Positions 16,321 through 19,296 of a stretch of 19,296 nucleotides of DNA are shown here, in pieces. Each line of letters starts with the position of its first letter. Within the stretch, counting starts at the first letter, position 1. The DNA comes from JBPCRW01 sp050996405 (GTDB taxonomy: Bacteria > Acidobacteriota > Blastocatellia > Pyrinomonadales > Pyrinomonadaceae): assembly GCA_050996405.1 (NCBI GenBank), contig JBPCRW010000190.1:1-19296 (forward strand), read 5' to 3'. The notes under the pieces were generated by a model. It searched no databases, was not told where the DNA came from, and worked only from the letters and a program-made list of their open reading frames with translations. The translations under genes were made by a program, and so were the position numbers.

Positions 16321-16803
16321 ATGACTAAAAAATTATTTATAGTGATGATTGTCTGTGTTTTTTCTTTGCTTTTTATTTCCGCCGGAAACACTTTCGCGCA
16401 GTCGCGCAAAGCCGTCGGCGCGCCGGAAGTAACGGGAATTTTTCGTGCTTATCTTAGCGGAACAAAAGGCTTGTATGACGAAATAAAAATTTTATCCGCC
16501 GGTAGAGGCAGGTTAAAAATAAGTTTTGATTTGGTTTATCCTTTTGTTGACGGCACGGGGCAAATGTCCGCGAATATGGGAACAGCCGCAGGCGAAGCGG
16601 CGATTGCGGGCGACACGGCTGTCTATTCTTCGACCGAGTTCGGGCAATGCAAAATCACGATTAAATTTGTCAAACCCGGACAAATCAAAGTTATGCAAAA
16701 CGGCTCTGATGTCGAATGCGGTTTCGGCGCGAACGTCTCGGCAAATGGAACTTATAAAAAAGTCAGCGGCGCGAAACCGAAATTTGAATCCGCCAAGAAA
16801 TAA
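16321..16803 (+). CDS. Small secreted protein of unknown function
   Basis: 160-aa protein with a clear signal peptide: two Lys near the start, a hydrophobic core to about residue 21, and probable cleavage after Ala26 (TFA-Q). The mature part has only two cysteines, Cys110 (FGQCKI) and Cys133 (DVECGFGANV), which could form a disulfide. The C-terminal block ends in ANGTYKKVSGAKPKFE and looks like a small beta-sandwich envelope protein, but I do not recognise a named family. AAAGGAG precedes the ATG at about 14 nt. The frameshifted cupin-like gene begins 20 nt after its stop, so they may be co-transcribed. Confidence 0.75.
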   Translation: MTKKLFIVMIVCVFSLLFISAGNTFAQSRKAVGAPEVTGIFRAYLSGTKGLYDEIKILSAGRGRLKISFDLVYPFVDGTGQMSANMGTAAGEAAIAGDTAVYSSTEFGQCKITIKFVKPGQIKVMQNGSDVECGFGANVSANGTYKKVSGAKPKFESAKK

Positions 16804-16823
16804 TTTAAGATTAAATTTATTCA

Positions 16824-17649
16824 ATGGAAATTTTTCAAACATTAGGCAGAGAAGTCGAACAACGCTGGCGCGATAGAAATTACTCGGAAGCGCAATTTCC
16901 GACGATTGCCGCGCAGTCTTTGCGCGAGTCTGCCCGAAAAAGTTTCGGCGTGGGACGCGATTGCGTGGACGTTGGGCGAAACGAATTTGCCGGAACAGCG
17001 CGATTTGGCGGGCAGATTCGACGACCCGCCGATTACGCTCTACAATTCTCCGCGTTTTCATATTGATATTTATTTCTGGCTCGACGGCACAACCTCGATT
17101 CACCAGCACGGATTTTGCGGCGCGTTTCAGGTTTTGCTCGGTTCGAGCCTGCACAGCAGCTACGATTTCGAGCCGCAGGAAATTCTCAACACATTTACCG
17201 AAATCGGCGCGTTAGCCGAAACTTTGCCGAGAATTTTCGCGCAGCAGGAAAAAATCGGCGAAATCACGAATCGCCGCGCGTATATCACCGATGCCGAACA
17301 GCGTTTCTTTTTGGCGTTGCTTTTAAACGTCGAAGGACGCGAAAGAATTTTCTCGCTCGTCAAATTGCGTTTCCCCGATGAAAATCCGCTCGACAAAATT
17401 TTGGACTGGGTTTCCGCGCTGTCGCAAACGAAAATTCTCGGCTCGAATGTGCCGAACGCGCTCGGCATCGAAGGCTTTAACGATTTCGATTTGATTGCGC
17501 TGGAAGATTTGCTGAACGGACTTTCGGTTGAAGAAATGCAGAAAAATCTGCAAGCCGAAACGCGGGACGAAGAAGCCGTCAAAGATTTGAAAAGCCGGAT
17601 TGAAAAGATTCGGCAATCGGTGATTTTGCAGCCGCTGCTGGAAAATTAA
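16824..17649 (+). pseudogene. Cupin-like protein gene with a +1 frameshift
   Basis: The N-terminal part reads from ATG 16824 (MEIFQTLGREVEQRWRDRNY...) in one frame. The rest reads in the next frame from about 16930 (LPEKVSAWDAIAWTLGETNL...) to the stop at 17649. The total is 826 nt, one base more than a multiple of three. An extra T near 16929-16931 would explain it. The downstream frame is open for over 230 codons. TSIHQHGFCGAFQVLLGSS is a His-rich cupin-type metal-binding stretch, and the C-terminal third is helical and acidic. I know related unnamed acidobacterial proteins only by this pattern. The frameshift could be a sequencing error, a recent mutation, or recoding, although no slippery site is obvious. 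ATG 16906 is an alternative start in the second frame. Confidence 0.65.
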
Positions 17650-17678
17650 TTCTTGCCGAATTAAATTTCGCGTTCGAT

Positions 17679-18074
17679 TTAATGAACCATTTCGACAATT
17701 TGTTTTGAATGAACCAGTTTGGCAACGACGGATTGGAAAGATAAAATTTCCTGTCTTTCGGCGAGCGAACGCCGATGCGGGATTTCCCAATCTTCTTTCG
17801 GAATCCGCCAAAAGGCTTCGACAACCGATGGGTCAAACTGCGTTCCGGCGCAGCGTCGCAGTTCTTCGAGCGCGGCTTGATACGGGGAACGCAAACACGC
17901 AATCATTTTCGGCGTATTTAAACCTGAAGCGCGGATTTTGCCGAGCGAACTGTCGACCGAAACCGCTTCGCCGCAAACATATTTCGCGCGGAAAAAGTCA
18001 GCGAGAATTTTTTCGATTTGCGGATTTTCGTCAATAATCGAAAGATTCTTTTCGGCTTCGGATGCGTTGAACAT
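17679..18074 (-). pseudogene. Internally deleted REC-HD-GYP response regulator remnant
   Basis: 131-aa open frame. Residues ~10-46 (NLSIIDENPQIEKILADFFR and on to DSSLGKI) match the first strand and helices of a receiver domain, including the DE acidic pair. Residues ~64-98 (SPYQAALEELRRCAGTQFDP, VVEAFWRIPKEDW) match the very end of an HD-GYP domain. The phosphorylated Asp, the receiver C-terminus and all metal-binding HD-GYP residues are missing. The simplest reading is an in-frame internal deletion of a RpfG-like regulator of about 350-500 aa. It may still be expressed, but it cannot be a c-di-GMP phosphodiesterase. No clear RBS is seen. Confidence 0.6.
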
Positions 18075-18264
18075 AATTTCAGCAGGAAATTTCCAGATTA
18101 ATTTGTAAAATATTTAAAACTTTCTGACATTGAGGCGAGATTTAAAGCGTATAAAGATTACGGCGGAACAAATCAGCCAACAAACTTTAACACATCGAAA
18201 AGCTGTTTCGCAATAGATTTTATTTTAAGAATTCGGTGTAAATTTGAAACTTCTTCGCTTGAGG

Positions 18265-18293
18265 TTGACGGGAAAAGGCGAAGAATTTATCAT
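18265..18293 (+). promoter_or_regulatory. Sigma70-type promoter of tRNA-Leu
   Basis: TTGACG (18265-18270) and TATCAT (18288-18293) are each one base from consensus, with a 17-nt spacer. The -10 ends 13 nt before the mature tRNA 5' end. It is the best promoter match found in the window. Confidence 0.78.
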
Positions 18294-18306
18294 TGATAAT
18301 TCGCGC

Positions 18307-18390
18307 GCCGGAGTGGCGAAATCGGTATACGCACCAGACTCAAAATCTGGCGGGAGCAATCCCATGTCGGTTCGAGGCCGACCTCCGGCA
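18307..18390 (+). tRNA. tRNA-Leu(CAA)
   Basis: 84-nt class II tRNA decoding UUG. The acceptor stem GCCGGAG pairs with CTCCGGC (18307-18313 with 18383-18389), followed by discriminator A18390. The anticodon stem CCAGA/TCTGG closes the loop CTCAAAA with anticodon CAA. A long variable arm (GGGA-GCAA-TCCC) and the T arm (GTCGG, TTCGAGG, CCGAC) are complete. CCA is not encoded, and TTTTT follows directly. It is similar in layout to E. coli tRNA-Leu(CAA). Confidence 0.97.
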
Positions 18391-19051
18391 TTTTTACCTT
18401 CTTTTCTAAGACCTTCAAATCCAACTAAAGAGTTTAGATTGTGACAATTAGCTTTATCAACAACGTTTTGCACCAGGCGCACATTTCACACTTTTCGCAC
18501 TCCGAGTGGATAAAAAGTGGAGAGTTTTTTCGGTGTTAGGCACATCGCTTTTATAAAGTTGAACGATTGTAAGCGGATAAATATTGCCGGTTTCTATACT
18601 TTTGCCGGAAGAAGCGGGATAAGAACCTCTGAGGTGTTGCAAGTTTCGGGTTGAAAAATCACCGATAAAAATTTGTATTAATTCCGACGCTTGAATAATA
18701 AATTATCTCTAAACATTCGTGATTTGTATTCACGGCAAACTTTATAAACTGTCCGTTTCACACGGACAGTTTATAAAGTTTCTTCTAGCGGGATATAGCC
18801 TTCCGTAAACAACATCGGCATTCTTTAATGCGAAATAAAGTTATTAAACCTGGAAATCGGTTTTATTGATATGCGGGTTTTGTGATTTATTAACGCTTAA
18901 TTGATGATTTTCGGTTGGTGAAGTTGTAAGTAGAAGGACTGAATTATTTTATAAATGATAACTTGCTGATTTTTCTGCGAAGTCGGTGTTTATGAGGTAA
19001 AACTAAATCGCATTTATAAAATTAAATTGTCCCTTACTTAAATCAAGTTTT
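18391..19051. other. Gene-poor stretch downstream of tRNA-Leu
   Basis: 661 bp in which I find no convincing gene. A 61-codon minus-strand frame at 18457-18642 has no recognisable motif, RBS or neighbour. The main structure is the hairpin at 18737-18781. The stretch is AT-rich to the right of 18660. It separates the tRNA from the recombinase relic, as expected near the end of an integrated element. I did not find a second copy of the tRNA 3' end here. Confidence 0.5.
18737..18781. repeat. Perfect 20-bp hairpin
   Basis: The 20-nt arm 18737-18756 (AAACTTTATAAACTGTCCGT) and the arm 18762-18781 are exact reverse complements around a 5-nt loop (TTCAC). The outer part is AT-rich and the top GC-rich, unlike a standard terminator, and only short T-runs follow. 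No gene lies within 300 bp on either side, so it is not an obvious gene terminator. Confidence 0.85.
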
Positions 19052-19171
19052 TTAGGAAGCAAGATCAATCAATTTACCGGCGGCGGCAGCCAAATTAAAC
19101 TTCGATTTTTCCGTCGTGTGAACGTATTTAGAAGTTTCGGCAATCGAACTATGCCCGGCAAAATCTCTAAG
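19052..19171 (-). pseudogene. C-terminal remnant of a tyrosine recombinase
   Basis: The minus strand from 19171 to the stop at 19052 encodes LRDFAGHSSIAETSKYVHTT and about 19 more residues. GHSS carries the conserved His (third catalytic position), and the Tyr in SKYVH, nine residues later, is the nucleophile of phage/XerD-type integrases. The homology stops abruptly at about 19170, where an IS-like end begins. The upstream two-thirds must be missing or lie beyond the IS. The recombinase is therefore interrupted and most likely inactive, unless the IS is excised. This fragment is too short for normal ORF finding. Confidence 0.82.
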
Positions 19172-19206
19172 AGGTTGTTTAAATTTTGGTAATGATTTTT
19201 GAAAAA

Positions 19207-19295
19207 TGAGAGTCAGGCGCGATAACTTTAAGATTGACTAAAAATTAAAGAGGTTATCGCGCAATGTGTTATGAAACAGATTTAACTGACTCTCA
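19207..19295 (+). promoter_or_regulatory. Hairpin enclosing the transposase RBS and start codon
   Basis: GCGCGATAAC (19217-19226) pairs perfectly with 19253-19262, directly before the ATG and next to the RBS. TGAGAGTCAG (19207-19216) pairs perfectly with 19286-19295, inside the coding region. The left arms are contiguous, so a read-through mRNA would form a two-part helix with the start codon in a 23-nt bulge. This could prevent transposase translation from outside transcripts, as known for several IS families. Confidence 0.6.
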
Positions 19296-19296
19296 A
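19264..19296 (+). CDS. Transposase N-terminus, IS5-like (partial)
   Basis: Eleven codons to the window edge read MCYETDLTDSQ. The 'YxTDLTDxQ' opening is typical of IS5-group transposases of the IS427/IS1031 type. AAAGAGG at 19247-19253 is a suitable RBS. The ATG lies in the bulge of a strong inverted repeat (19207-19295). The catalytic DDE domain is outside the window. Confidence 0.7.
   Translation, partial: MCYETDLTDSQ

Larger units (their letters stand above)
19171..19296 (+). mobile_element. Left end of an IS5-family-like insertion sequence (partial)
   Basis: Starting at about 19171 with GAGGTTGTTTAAATTTTGG, a likely terminal inverted repeat, the sequence no longer matches the recombinase. 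About 93 bp further on a transposase reading frame starts. The exact end is inferred from the recombinase break. TAA or CTAA just before it would be the target duplication, but the other end is outside the window. The family is assigned from the transposase N-terminus only. Confidence 0.65.

Noticed and set aside
18225..18482. 85-aa minus-strand frame and 66-aa plus-strand frame over the tRNA
   Set aside because: Both run through tRNA-Leu(CAA), whose structure is certain. They are chance frames.

Overview
The window is chromosomal DNA of moderate GC from a bacterium that is most likely an acidobacterium, possibly near Blastocatellia/Pyrinomonadaceae. That placement is an inference. It rests on a secreted VWFA protein of the type common in Acidobacteriota, a stand-alone LysW-like zinc ribbon, an MJ0042-type zinc-ribbon protein beside a PilT ATPase, and REC/HD-GYP signalling proteins. 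No rRNA or marker gene in the window fixes the taxonomy.

Left part (1-5600): a decayed reading frame with three in-frame stops (1-274), a secreted penicillin-acylase-family Ntn hydrolase, a small DoxX-like membrane protein, a dienelactone-hydrolase-family protein and a PfkB sugar kinase. The spacers here are rich in repeats. They hold an interspersed ~27-bp element seen as an inverted pair (2716-2786) and as a 41-bp tandem pair (4573-4654), a structured hairpin region (3331-3420), and nine degenerate 21-bp units in tandem (3460-3648).

Middle (5700-10860): a LysW-like zinc ribbon convergent with a secreted VWFA protein. Next is a large membrane-anchored HD-GYP/GAF/GGDEF protein that could both make and break cyclic di-GMP. 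A near-perfect 24-bp hairpin separates it from the next, convergent gene.

Minus-strand run (16232 down to 10127): POT peptide transporter, queA, RimI-like acetyltransferase, thiE, PilT-type ATPase, and a zinc-ribbon/degenerate-receiver protein. Gaps are as short as 2 nt in places, so at least part is an operon. A GTGAGTGG-type inverted repeat fills the gap between pilT and the last gene.

Right part (16300-19296): a small secreted protein of unknown function, a cupin-like gene carrying a +1 frameshift, a short ORF that looks like a REC-HD-GYP protein with its centre deleted, and tRNA-Leu(CAA) with a good sigma70-type promoter. A gene-poor stretch follows with a perfect 20-bp hairpin. Then comes the C-terminal end of a tyrosine recombinase, cut off at the left end of an IS5-like insertion sequence that runs off the window. 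The tRNA, recombinase relic and IS suggest the edge of an integrated element. No complete undescribed defence or mobile system is visible. The most unusual items are the repeat families, the odd LysW tail, the REC-HD-GYP deletion relic, and the hairpin that encloses the transposase start.
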